The translations under genes were made by a program, and so were the position numbers. Shown here piece by piece: positions 1 to 12,162 of a stretch of 64,000 bases of DNA. Each line of letters starts with the position of its first letter. Within the stretch, counting starts at the first letter, position 1. Origin of the DNA: Streptomyces sp. CCM_MD2014. GTDB lineage: Bacteria; Actinomycetota; Actinomycetes; Streptomycetales; Streptomycetaceae. The notes below the pieces were generated by a model, which saw only the letters and a program-made list of their open reading frames with translations, had not been told where the DNA came from and ran no database searches. The stretch is taken from positions 3,720,001-3,784,000 of the forward strand of contig NZ_CP009754.1 of assembly GCF_000772045.1 (NCBI RefSeq). Reading direction: 5' to 3'.

Positions 1-975
1 GCGACGGCCGGGGACCGTGACACCGCGCCCCTCGCCGGCGGAGCCCACCCGACGGCCCCGGCGGTCGCCGCGCCCCCTGAGCCCGGCGCCGTCGGCTCCC
101 CCAGGCTCCTCGAGCTGCTCGCGCTGGCCGAGGACGAGCCCGAACTCCCCGCCCTCCGCCCCTACCTCTCCGATCCCGAGCCGGCCGTCCGGCGCACGGC
201 GGTCGCCGTGCTCACCGAGACCGTCCCGGCCGGTACCGGTCCGGCGCTCGCCGCCGCCCTGTCCGACGCCGACGGCGAGGTGCGCGCCGCCGCGGCCGCG
301 TCCCTGCGTGAACTGGCCGAGACCCTGACGCCCGAGGCCGCCCTGCGCGGCCTCCTCGGCGAGGCCCTGGCCCAGACCGACCCCGTCGTCCGCGCCACCG
401 CCCTCGACCTGCTGCGCGTCCTGCGGCTGGGCAGCACCGGCACGTTCGCCACGGCCCTTGGCGATCCCGACGCCCCGGTGCGCATCGAGGCGGTGCGCGG
501 GCTGGTCTCCCTGGACGCCGCGGAGTCGCTCTCCCCGGCCGCCGGGGATCCCTCCCGGGAGGTGCGGGTCGCGGTCGCCAAGGCGCTCGGGACCCTGCGG
601 GCGACGCCCCGGGCCGGCGGTGCCCTGGACCGGCTCACCGAGGATCCCGACGTCCTGGTCCGCGGCGCCGCCCTGGCGGCGCTGGCGGACACGGGCTGCC
701 CCGCACGCCTTGCGGTCCGTGCGGTCACCGCGCTGTCCGACCCCGCCTGGCAGGTGCGGGCGGGCGCGGCCACCGCGCTGTCCGCCGCCGACGCCGACCG
801 CGCGGTCCCCGTCCTCGCCAAGGCCCTCGCCGACCGTAACGCCGACGTCCGCAAGGCCGCCGTCCTCGCCCTGACCCGGCACACGGCCGCGACCGAGGAC
901 GCCCGTACGGCGCTGGCGACCGTCACCGGCGACACGGACGCCGACGTCAGGGCGTACGCGGCCCGGGCGCTGTAG
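1..975 (+). CDS. HEAT-repeat protein, 3' part (5' end outside window)
   Basis: The frame is open from base 1 and ends at TAG 973-975, so only the C-terminal ~324 residues are seen. They form a regular array of about eight helical repeats of ~30 residues, each with a D-x-x-V-R-x-x-A-A/V pattern (for example DPEPAVRRTAVAVL, DPAWQVRAGAATAL, DRNADVRKAAVLAL), which is the HEAT/PBS-lyase-like repeat. Such alpha-solenoids are protein-protein scaffolds. No catalytic motif, signal peptide or membrane segment is visible in the part present. A first ~35 residues rich in Ala, Pro and Gly look like a linker after an unseen N-terminal domain. The gene converges on the recQ-like gene 38 bases downstream. 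The specific role is unknown. Confidence 0.85.
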   Translation, partial: ATAGDRDTAPLAGGAHPTAPAVAAPPEPGAVGSPRLLELLALAEDEPELPALRPYLSDPEPAVRRTAVAVLTETVPAGTGPALAAALSDADGEVRAAAAASLRELAETLTPEAALRGLLGEALAQTDPVVRATALDLLRVLRLGSTGTFATALGDPDAPVRIEAVRGLVSLDAAESLSPAAGDPSREVRVAVAKALGTLRATPRAGGALDRLTEDPDVLVRGAALAALADTGCPARLAVRAVTALSDPAWQVRAGAATALSAADADRAVPVLAKALADRNADVRKAAVLALTRHTAATEDARTALATVTGDTDADVRAYAARAL

Positions 976-1013
976 TCCCGGGGACGGGCACCGGAGACTC
1001 CCCGGGCGAGTCC

Positions 1014-3038
<2,025 letters not shown>

Positions 3039-3176
3039 CGTCTCGTCCCCCGTACGTACTGCCTCGCCCGTCCGGTCCGTCTGGTCCGTCCTGCCCCGAC
3101 CACTGCCTCCACGATAGGGGTCCGCGCCGACAGCCCCGGAGTTGTCCACAGGCTGCCCGGCGCAGCCTTCGTCAAG

Positions 3177-3680
3177 GTGAGTCCGCGGACTCTTTTCCAC
3201 TCACGCGCTGTGAGCTTCTTCGAATGGCAGCTCCAGTCCCTCGCACCGGCGGAGTTCGAGGTCATCCGCGAGTTCACCATCGACATCGACCGGCAGAACC
3301 GGCGCGAGCCGGACGTGATCGTCGTGCGGGGCGACGTGGTGGACGACCCGGAGCAGACCCGCTACCCCGCCGAGGCCGTCACTCTGGCCGTCGAGGTCGT
3401 CTCCCCCGAATCGGTGTCCCGCGACCGCGAGACCAAGTTCCTGAAGCACGCCCGGGCGGGCATCGCCCACTACTGGCGGGTGGAGAACGAGAAGGGCCTC
3501 GCCGTCGTCCACGCCTTCGAGCTGGAGCCCACGACCGGCGCCTACACCAGCGTCGGCATCTTCCGCGAACGCATGAAGACGAGCGCGCCCTTCCCTGTGG
3601 ATCTGGACCTGACCGCCATCAAGCCGCGCCGCGCCGGCGAGTGGTCCGGCACACACGGTTGTGGTCCGGCGCCCCTGTGA
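3177..3680 (+). pseudogene. N-terminally truncated Uma2-family (DUF820) nuclease-like gene
   Basis: From the GTG at 3177 (a second GTG lies at 3210) the frame encodes about 167 residues matching the C-terminal two thirds of Uma2/DUF820 proteins, a PD-(D/E)xK restriction-like fold. Family landmarks present are EPDVIVV, the VEVVSPES segment, DRETKFLKHARAGIAHYW and the acidic/hydrophobic tail. The usual first ~45 residues, which in relatives carry a conserved DGE-type motif before the H-x-x-V helix, are absent. Upstream sequence in this frame is antisense to recQ. No good ribosome binding site precedes either GTG. It is probably a decayed copy, though expression of a short form cannot be excluded. 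Its stop codon lies inside the loop of a strong terminator hairpin. Confidence 0.6.
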
Positions 3681-3698
3681 ACGGGGCGCCGGACCACA
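3660..3698. terminator. Bidirectional hairpin between Uma2 remnant and nuoN
   Basis: A perfect 16-bp inverted repeat (arms 3660-3675 and 3683-3698, first arm TGTGGTCCGGCGCCCC) with a 7-base loop. It lies just past nuoN, which is read leftward, and covers the stop codon of the Uma2-like frame read rightward, so it could terminate both. Confidence 0.8.
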
Positions 3699-3729
3699 GC
3701 CGTGAAACCACGAAGCCGCGAGCGCGGCG

Positions 3730-5384
3730 TCAGCGCACGAACACCCCCGCCTGGCCCGCCAGGTCCAGGAAGTACTGCGGCGCCACACCGAGCACCACCG
3801 TGACCGCCACGCCCACGGCGATCGCCGTCATCGTCAGCGGGGACGGCACCGCGACCGTCGGGCCCTCCGGGCGCGGCTCGCTGAAGAACATGAGCACGAT
3901 CACCCGGATGTAGAAGAACGCCGCGATCGCCGAGGAGATCACACCGATCACGACCAGCGGGGCGGCGCCGCCCTCCGCCGCCGCCTTGAACACGGCGAAC
4001 TTCCCCGAGAACCCGGAGGTCAGCGGGATACCGGCGAAGGCCAGCAGGAACACCGCGAACACCGCCGCCACCAGCGGCGACCTGCGGCCGAGCCCCGCCC
4101 ACTTCGACAGGTGCGTCGCCTCGCCGCCCGCGTCGCGCACCAGCGTGACGACCGCGAAGGCGCCGATCGTGACGAAGGAGTACGCGGCCAGGTAGAAGAG
4201 GACGGACGAGATGCCCTCCGGCGTGGTCGCGATGACACCGGCGAGGATGAAGCCCGCGTGCGCGATCGACGAGTACGCCAGCAGCCGCTTGATGTCGGTC
4301 TGCGTGATCGCGACGATCGCACCGGCCAGCATCGTGACGATCGCCACGCCCCACATCACCGGCCGCCAGTCCCAGCGCAGGCCGGGCAGGACGACGTAGA
4401 GGATGCGGAGCAGGGCGCCGAAGGCGGCCACCTTGGTCGCCGCCGCCATGAAACCGGTCACCGGCGTCGGCGCACCCTGGTACACGTCCGGCGTCCACAT
4501 GTGGAACGGCACGGCGCCCACCTTGAACAGCAGGCCCATGACGATGAGCGCGGAGCCGACGAGCAGCAGCGCGTCGTTGCCCATGGTGTTCGCGAGCGCC
4601 GGGGTGACGTTCTGGACGGTGCCGTCGACGACCTGGGCGATCGTGCCGTACGACATCGAGCCCGCGTAGCCGTAGAGGAGCGCGATGCCGAACAGGGTGA
4701 ACGCGGAGGCGAAGGCACCGAGCAGGAAGTACTTGACCGCGGCCTCCTGCGACATGAGCCGCTTGCGGCGGGCCAGCGCGCACAGCAGGTACAGCGGGAG
4801 GGAGAAGACCTCCAGTGCCACGAAGAGCGTCAGCAGGTCGTTGGCCGCCGGGAAGACCAGCATGCCGACGACGGCGAAGAGCAGGAGCGGGAAGACCTCC
4901 GTGGTGGTGAAGCCCGCCTTGACCGCCTTCTGCTCGCTCTCGCTGCCCGGTACGGCGGCCGCCTGCGCGGCGAAGGAGTCGACGCGGTTGCCGTGCTGCT
5001 CCGGGTCGAGGCGCCGCTCGGCGAAGGTGAACAGGCCGACCAGGCTCGTCAGCAGGATGGTGCCCTGAAGGAACAGGGCGGGTCCGTCGACGGCCACGGC
5101 GCCCATCGCCGTGATGCCGGCCTTGGTCGTGCCGTACCCGCGCGCCGCGAGCGCGACGACCGCCGCGAACGCCGCGATCAGGGCGACGGCCGACACGAAC
5201 ATCTGGGCGTAGTACCGGGACCTGCGCGGCACGAAGGCCTCGACCAGGATTCCGACGATCGCCGCGCCGATGACGATGAGGACGGGCGACAGCTGCCCGT
5301 ACTCGATCTTCGGCGCGTCGATCTTGGCGATCGGGTCGGCCGCCGTCGCCGCCGTTGTCCACAGGCTGTGGACGGCTGTTGCGC

Positions 5385-5388
<4 letters not shown>
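3730..5388 (-). CDS. nuoN: NADH-quinone oxidoreductase subunit N
   Basis: An antiporter-like membrane subunit of complex I, 552 residues, one of three proton-pumping modules (with NuoL and NuoM). The protein is a series of about 14 hydrophobic helices with the Mrp-type antiporter pattern, including the charged segment FKVGAVPFHMWTPDVYQGAPT and the discontinuous-helix region TDIKRLLAYSSIAHAGF that mark this family. The start is GTG at 5388, overlapping the nuoM stop by four bases (GTGA), which implies translational coupling. It is the last gene of the operon and is followed by a strong hairpin. The length is slightly greater than the E. coli protein, as usual for actinobacteria. Confidence 0.96.
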
Positions 5389-6956
<1,568 letters not shown>

Positions 6957-6961
6957 CGGTA

Positions 6962-8926
6962 TCAGACCGCCCTCATCAGCAGGGTCGCGGCGACCAGGAG
7001 TGCCGCACCGCCGAACATCGAGACCGCGTACGAGCGCGCGAAGCCGTTCTGCAGCTTGCGCATCCGCCCGGACAGGCCGCCGAACGAGGCCGCCGTGCCG
7101 TTGACGACTCCGTCGACCAGGGTGTGGTCGACGTAGACCAGGGAGCGCGTGAGGTGCTCGCCGCCGCGGACCAGGACGACGTGGTTGAAGTCGTCCTGGA
7201 GCAGGTCGCGCCGGGCGGCCCGGGTGAGCAGCGATCCGCGCGGGGCGACGGCCGGGACCGGACGGCGCCCGTACTGCGCCCAGGCGAGGGCGACGCCGAC
7301 GACCATGCAGGCCACCGTCGCCCCGGTGACCGTGCCGGCGCTGATCGGCGCGTCGCCGTGGCTGTGCCCGGTGATGGGCTCCAGCCAGTGCAGGAAGCGG
7401 TCGCCGATGCTGAAGAAGGCACCGCCCGCGACGGACCCGACGGCCAGCACGATCATCGGGATCGTCATCAGCCCCGGCGACTCGTGCGGGTGCGGCGGCT
7501 CGTACGCGCCGCGGGTCTCGGCGGCGGGCTCCACGTCGGGCTTGGCCGGCGACGGGGTCGGGGCGTTGCGCCAGCGCTCCTCGCCGAAGAACGTCATCAG
7601 CATCACGCGCGTCATGTAGTACGCGGTGATGGCCGCGCCCAGCAGGGCGCAGGCGCCGAGGATCCAGCCCTCGGTGCCGCCCTTGGCGAACGCCGCCTCG
7701 ATGATCTTGTCCTTGGAGAAGAAGCCGGACAGGCCCGGGAAGCCGATGATGGCGAGGTAGCCGAGGCCGAAGGTGACGAAGGTGACCGGCATGTACTTGC
7801 GCAGTCCGCCGTAGCGGCGCATGTCGACCTCGTCGTTCATGCCGTGCATGACGGAGCCGGCGCCGAGGAACAGCCCGGCCTTGAAGAAGCCGTGCGTCAC
7901 CAGGTGCATGATCGCGAAGACGTAGCCGATGGGGCCGAGGCCCGCGGCCAGCACCATGTAGCCGATCTGCGACATGGTCGAACCCGCCAGCGCCTTCTTG
8001 ATGTCGTCCTTGGCGCAACCGACGATCGCACCGAAGAGCAGCGTGACCGCGCCGACGATGGTGACCACCAACTGCGCGTCGGGCGCGCCGTTGAAGATGG
8101 CGCCGGACCGGACGATCAGGTACACGCCCGCCGTCACCATGGTCGCGGCGTGGATGAGGGCGGAGACCGGGGTCGGGCCCTCCATCGCGTCACCGAGCCA
8201 GGACTGCAGCGGCACCTGGGCGGACTTGCCGCACGCGGCGAGCAGCAGCATCAGCGCGATCGCGGTGAGCTTGCCCTCGTCCGCCCCGGCCGCGAGTCCG
8301 GCTTCCCCGTGGCCGCCGAGCACCGGCCCGAAGGCGAAGGTGCCGAACCACAGGAACATCAGCATGATGCCGATGGACAGGCCCATGTCGCCGACGCGGT
8401 TGACCAGGAAGGCCTTCTTCGCGGCCGTGGCGGCGCTGGGCTTGTGCTGCCAGAAGCCGATCAGCAGGTAGGAGGCGAGACCGACGCCCTCCCAGCCGAC
8501 GTACAGCAGCAGGTAGTTGTCGGCGAGGACCAGGATCAGCATCGCCGCGAGGAACAGGTTCAGGTAGCCGAAGAAGCGGCGGCGGCGCTCGTCGTGCTCC
8601 ATGTACGCGACGGAGTACATGTGGATGAGCGAGCCGACGCCGGTGATCAGCAGGACGAACGTCATCGACAGCTGGTCGAGCCGGAAGGCGACGTCGGCCT
8701 GGAAGCCCTCCACCGGGATCCAGCTGAACAGGTGCTGTGTCAGGGTGCGGTCCTCGGCGCCGTTGCCGAGCAGGTCGGCGAAGAGCACGAGGCCGATCAC
8801 GAAGGACACGGCGGCCAGCAGCGTGCCGATCCAGTGGCCGACACGGTCCAGCCGGCGTCCGCCGCACAGCAGGACGGCCGCTCCGAGCAGGGGCGCCGCC
8901 ACCAGCAGCGCAATCAGGTTCTCCAC
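6962..8926 (-). CDS. nuoL: NADH-quinone oxidoreductase subunit L
   Basis: The largest antiporter-like subunit of complex I, 654 residues, at the distal end of the membrane arm. Seen are the conserved MYSVAYMEHDERRRRFF loop, the ACGKSAQVPLQSWLGDAM helix with the pump Lys, CAKDDIKKALAGSTMSQIGY, and a C-terminal region that in the family forms the long lateral helix bracing the membrane arm. The start is GTG at 8926, 9 bases after nuoK. A hydrophilic loop rich in Pro and His lies at about residues 455-490 and is a common actinobacterial insertion. Confidence 0.96.
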   Translation of the reverse strand: MENLIALLVAAPLLGAAVLLCGGRRLDRVGHWIGTLLAAVSFVIGLVLFADLLGNGAEDRTLTQHLFSWIPVEGFQADVAFRLDQLSMTFVLLITGVGSLIHMYSVAYMEHDERRRRFFGYLNLFLAAMLILVLADNYLLLYVGWEGVGLASYLLIGFWQHKPSAATAAKKAFLVNRVGDMGLSIGIMLMFLWFGTFAFGPVLGGHGEAGLAAGADEGKLTAIALMLLLAACGKSAQVPLQSWLGDAMEGPTPVSALIHAATMVTAGVYLIVRSGAIFNGAPDAQLVVTIVGAVTLLFGAIVGCAKDDIKKALAGSTMSQIGYMVLAAGLGPIGYVFAIMHLVTHGFFKAGLFLGAGSVMHGMNDEVDMRRYGGLRKYMPVTFVTFGLGYLAIIGFPGLSGFFSKDKIIEAAFAKGGTEGWILGACALLGAAITAYYMTRVMLMTFFGEERWRNAPTPSPAKPDVEPAAETRGAYEPPHPHESPGLMTIPMIVLAVGSVAGGAFFSIGDRFLHWLEPITGHSHGDAPISAGTVTGATVACMVVGVALAWAQYGRRPVPAVAPRGSLLTRAARRDLLQDDFNHVVLVRGGEHLTRSLVYVDHTLVDGVVNGTAASFGGLSGRMRKLQNGFARSYAVSMFGGAALLVAATLLMRAV

Positions 8927-8935
8927 TTCAGCCCC

Positions 8936-9235
8936 TCACAGCTTCATCAGGCTGGCGTCGTCGACCGAGGCCGAGTGGCGGGAACGGAACAGGGACACGA
9001 TGATCGCGAGCCCGACCACGACCTCCGCGGCGGCGACGACCATCGTGAAGAAGGCGATGATCTGGCCGTCCAGGTTTCCGTGCATCCGGGAGAACGCGAC
9101 GAACGCGAGGTTGCAGGCGTTGAGCATCAGCTCGATGCACATGAAGACCACGATCGCGTTGCGCCGGACCAGCACGCCGGTGGCGCCGATCGTGAACAGC
9201 AGGGCCGCGAGATAGAGATAGTTGACGGGGTTCAC
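8936..9235 (-). CDS. nuoK: NADH-quinone oxidoreductase subunit K
   Basis: A small membrane subunit of complex I, 99 residues with three transmembrane helices. The conserved membrane acidic residues appear in FMCIELMLNACNL and in the second-helix segment FTMVVAAAEVVVGLAI, which in this family lie on the proton path. It starts at a GTG (9235) that overlaps the nuoJ stop by four bases, so it is translationally coupled to nuoJ. The length is typical for the family. Confidence 0.96.
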   Translation of the reverse strand: MNPVNYLYLAALLFTIGATGVLVRRNAIVVFMCIELMLNACNLAFVAFSRMHGNLDGQIIAFFTMVVAAAEVVVGLAIIVSLFRSRHSASVDDASLMKL

Positions 9236-10101
9236 TTCGACGCCTCCTCGGACCGCTTGGAGTCGGGCCGCGTGTCGGGCCGTCCGGAGCCCGCCGGGCC
9301 GACGGCCTTGCGTTCCAGCCGTTCCTCGGCCCGCTGCTCCAGTGCCTTCAGGTCGTTCAGCGCCTCCATCGACACGTCGCGGATCTGGCCGCGCTCCCGC
9401 AGCGTCTTGCTGACGGTCAGCTCGGAGGGAGTGCCGTCGGGCAGCAGGCCCGCGATGTCGACCGCGTTGTGCCGGGCGTACACGCCGGGGGCGGGCAGCG
9501 GCGGCAGGTACTTGCCGTCGCGGACCCGCTGCTCGGACAGCTCGCGCTGGGTGCGTGCGCGCTCGGTGCGTTCGCGGTGGGTGAGCACCATGGCCCCGAC
9601 GGCGGCCGTGATGAGCAGCGCGCCGGTGATCTCGAAGGCGAAGACGTACTTGGTGAAGATGAGGGACGCGATGCCCTCCACGTTGCCGTTCGCGTTGGCC
9701 TGGGCGAGGCCGGTGAACTCGGTGACGGAGGCGTTGCCGATGCCCGCGATCAGCAGGATGCCGAAGCCGAGCCCGGACAGCAGGGCGAGCCAGCGCTGCC
9801 CCTTGATGGTCTCCTTCAGGGAGTCCGCCGCCGTGACGCCGACGAGCATCACCACGAACAGGAACAGCATCATGATGGCGCCGGTGTAGACGACGATCTG
9901 CACGATGCCGAGGAAGTAGGCGCCGTTGGCGAGGTAGAACACCGCCAGGACGATCATGGTCCCGGCGAGGCACAGCGCGCTGTGCACGGCCTTCTTCATG
10001 AAGACGGTGCACAGGGCGCCAATCACCGCGACGGTGCCGAGGATCCAGAACTGGACGGCCTCTCCGGTGGACGTCGCGTAAGCGGCGAGCTGCGCGCTCA
10101 T
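9232..10101 (-). CDS. nuoJ: NADH-quinone oxidoreductase subunit J, with long C-terminal tail
   Basis: A membrane subunit of complex I. The first ~170 residues hold five transmembrane helices, with the family motif VYTGAIMMLFLFVVML that carries the pi-bulge helix near the quinone end. At 289 residues the protein is about 100 longer than E. coli NuoJ. The extra part is a hydrophilic, charged tail (…RGQIRDVSMEALNDLKAL…) rich in Arg, Glu and Lys, predicted to be cytoplasmic and partly helical. ATG at 10101 overlaps the nuoI stop (ATGA). The tail is normal in streptomycetes and its function is not known to me. Confidence 0.95.
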   Translation of the reverse strand: MSAQLAAYATSTGEAVQFWILGTVAVIGALCTVFMKKAVHSALCLAGTMIVLAVFYLANGAYFLGIVQIVVYTGAIMMLFLFVVMLVGVTAADSLKETIKGQRWLALLSGLGFGILLIAGIGNASVTEFTGLAQANANGNVEGIASLIFTKYVFAFEITGALLITAAVGAMVLTHRERTERARTQRELSEQRVRDGKYLPPLPAPGVYARHNAVDIAGLLPDGTPSELTVSKTLRERGQIRDVSMEALNDLKALEQRAEERLERKAVGPAGSGRPDTRPDSKRSEEASK

Positions 10102-10793
10102 CGGCGGATCACCTCCTCCGACGCCGGCTCGGTCCCGCCGAAGGTCGAGTCGCCCTCCTGGACCACCTCGCCCTTGGAGTGGGCGACCTGCTGGACCGTG
10201 CCGGGAGCGGCCTCCGTGACCAGGCCCCGGTAGTAGTCCTGTTCGTCGGTGCCCGGGTAGATGGCGTGGGGCGAGTCGACCATGCCCTCCTCCAGACCGG
10301 CGAGCAGCTGGTCCTTGGTGAAGATGAGGTTGGCGCGACTGGAGTCGGCCAGCTCGAACTCGTTGGTCATCGTCAGCGCGCGCGTGGGGCACGCCTCGAT
10401 GCACAGGCCGCACAGGATGCAGCGGGCGTAGTTGATCTGGTAGACGCGGCCGTACCGCTCGCCCGGCGAGTAGCGCTCCTCGTCGGTGTTGTCCGCGCCC
10501 TCCACGTAGATGGCGTCGGCGGGGCAGGCCCATGCGCACAGCTCGCAGCCGACGCACTTCTCCAGGCCGTCCGGATGGCGGTTGAGCTGGTGCCGTCCGT
10601 GGAAGCGCGGAGCGGTGGTCTTCTTCTGCTCCGGGTACTGCTCGGTCAGCCGCTTCTTGAACATGGCCTTGAAGGTCACGCCGAAGCCGGCCACCGGGTT
10701 CAGGAAACCGGGGTCGGTTCCCTTGTGTTCACCGTGTTCCGCGTTGTCCCGGTGTTGCGCGTTCTCTTCGTGTCCCTTGCGTTCCTCAGCCAT
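10098..10793 (-). CDS. nuoI: NADH-quinone oxidoreductase subunit I
   Basis: A ferredoxin-like subunit of the peripheral arm, about 231 residues, holding two [4Fe-4S] clusters (N6a and N6b). Both CxxCxxCxxxCP motifs are present: CVGCELCAWACP and CILCGLCIEACP. ATG 10793 is chosen because AGGAGG lies 6 bases upstream. It overlaps the nuoH 3' end by 8 bases. The first ~20 residues are very hydrophilic (Glu, His, Lys rich) and the C-terminal ~80 residues extend past the cluster domain, both typical of actinobacterial NuoI. Confidence 0.95.
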   Translation of the reverse strand: MAEERKGHEENAQHRDNAEHGEHKGTDPGFLNPVAGFGVTFKAMFKKRLTEQYPEQKKTTAPRFHGRHQLNRHPDGLEKCVGCELCAWACPADAIYVEGADNTDEERYSPGERYGRVYQINYARCILCGLCIEACPTRALTMTNEFELADSSRANLIFTKDQLLAGLEEGMVDSPHAIYPGTDEQDYYRGLVTEAAPGTVQQVAHSKGEVVQEGDSTFGGTEPASEEVIRR

Positions 10794-12162
10794 CGGACGC
10801 CTCCTTTCCATCCGTAGATCCGCCCACGGGTCCGTCACTGTGAGTATCGGGCCCGCCACTGACAATCAGCTCCCGCTCCCGGCGGGGACGGCGCCTGGGC
10901 ACCGGCGGCACCTGCTGTCCGGGCATCGGCGGCACGGGGAATCCGCCGGCCATCGGGTCGAACGCGGTCTCGTCCTCGGCCGGTTGCTCGGCCTTCGCGC
11001 CCTTGTCGCGGTACATGTCCGCGAGGAAGGACAACAGCAGCAGGACCAGGACGCCGCCGCCGATGTAGAGGGCGATGTCGCTGAAGCCGTAGTTCTCGTT
11101 CCTGAGGGCCCGCACGGTCGCGACGAGCATCAGCCAGACCAGGGAGACCGGGATGAGGACCTTCCAGCCGAGCTTCATCAACTGGTCGTAGCGGACCCGG
11201 GGAAGGGTGCCGCGCAGCCAGATGAAGAAGAACAGCAGCAACTGGACCTTGACCACGAACCAGAGCAGCGGCCACCAGCCGTGGTTGGCACCCTCCCAGA
11301 AGGTGCTGATCGGCCAGGGAGCCCGCCAGCCGCCGAGGAACAGCGTGGTGGCGACCGCGGAGACCGTCACCATGTTCACGTACTCGGCGAGCATGAACAT
11401 CGCGAACTTGATCGACGAGTACTCGGTGTTGAAGCCGCCCACCAGGTCGCCCTCGGACTCGGGCATGTCGAAGGGGGCGCGGTTGGTCTCGCCGACCATC
11501 GTGACGATGTAGAGGATGAAGGAGACCGGCAGCAGCACGATGTACCAGCGGTCGCTCTGCTGGGCGACGATCTCCGAGGTGGACATGGACCCGGAGTAGA
11601 GGAACACCGAGGCGAACGCGGCGCCCATCGCGATCTCGTAGGAGATCATCTGCGCGCAGGAACGCAGTCCGCCGAGCAGCGGGTAGGTCGAGCCGGAGCT
11701 CCAGCCGGCGAGCACGATGCCGTAGATGCCGACCGAGGCGACCGCCAGGATGAACAGCATGGCGATCGGCAGGTCGGTGAGCTGCATGGCGGTGCGGTGG
11801 CCGAAGATCGAGATCTCGTTGCCGGCCGGTCCGAAGGGGATCACCGCGATCGCCATGAAGGCGGGGATGGCGGCGACGATCGGCGCGAGGACGTAGACCG
11901 CCTTGTCGGCGCGCTTGACGACGACGTCTTCCTTGAGCATCAGCTTGATGCCGTCGGCGAGCGACTGGAGCATGCCCCAGGGGCCGTGCCGGTTCGGGCC
12001 GATGCGCAGCTGCATCCAGGCGACGACCTTGCGCTCCCACACGATGGAGAACAGCACGGTCACCATCAGGAAGGCGAAGCAGAACACCGCCTTGACGACC
12101 ACCAGCCACCAGGGGTCGGTGCCGAACATCGACAGGTCTTCAGCGGCGAGGTACGGGCTCAT
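10786..12162 (-). CDS. nuoH: NADH-quinone oxidoreductase subunit H
   Basis: A membrane subunit that, with NuoB and NuoD, forms the quinone chamber, 458 residues and about eight helices. Family landmarks are ERKVVAWMQLRIGPNRHGPWG near the N-terminus, TNRAPFDMPESEGDLVGG in the charged loop, and RGTLPRVRYDQLMKLGWK. A Pro-rich, charged C-terminal tail of about 60 residues extends beyond the E. coli length. The ATG at 12162 overlaps the nuoG stop by four bases. Confidence 0.96.
   Translation of the reverse strand: MSPYLAAEDLSMFGTDPWWLVVVKAVFCFAFLMVTVLFSIVWERKVVAWMQLRIGPNRHGPWGMLQSLADGIKLMLKEDVVVKRADKAVYVLAPIVAAIPAFMAIAVIPFGPAGNEISIFGHRTAMQLTDLPIAMLFILAVASVGIYGIVLAGWSSGSTYPLLGGLRSCAQMISYEIAMGAAFASVFLYSGSMSTSEIVAQQSDRWYIVLLPVSFILYIVTMVGETNRAPFDMPESEGDLVGGFNTEYSSIKFAMFMLAEYVNMVTVSAVATTLFLGGWRAPWPISTFWEGANHGWWPLLWFVVKVQLLLFFFIWLRGTLPRVRYDQLMKLGWKVLIPVSLVWLMLVATVRALRNENYGFSDIALYIGGGVLVLLLLSFLADMYRDKGAKAEQPAEDETAFDPMAGGFPVPPMPGQQVPPVPRRRPRRERELIVSGGPDTHSDGPVGGSTDGKEASDG

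Noticed and set aside
7124..9889. Very long open frame on the plus strand (also 1035-3680, 4111-5604, 5355-7136, 12417-14963 and similar)
   Set aside because: These lie opposite nuo, recQ and other certain genes. They come from the high-GC codon bias, have His/Arg/Gly-rich low-complexity translations and match no family.
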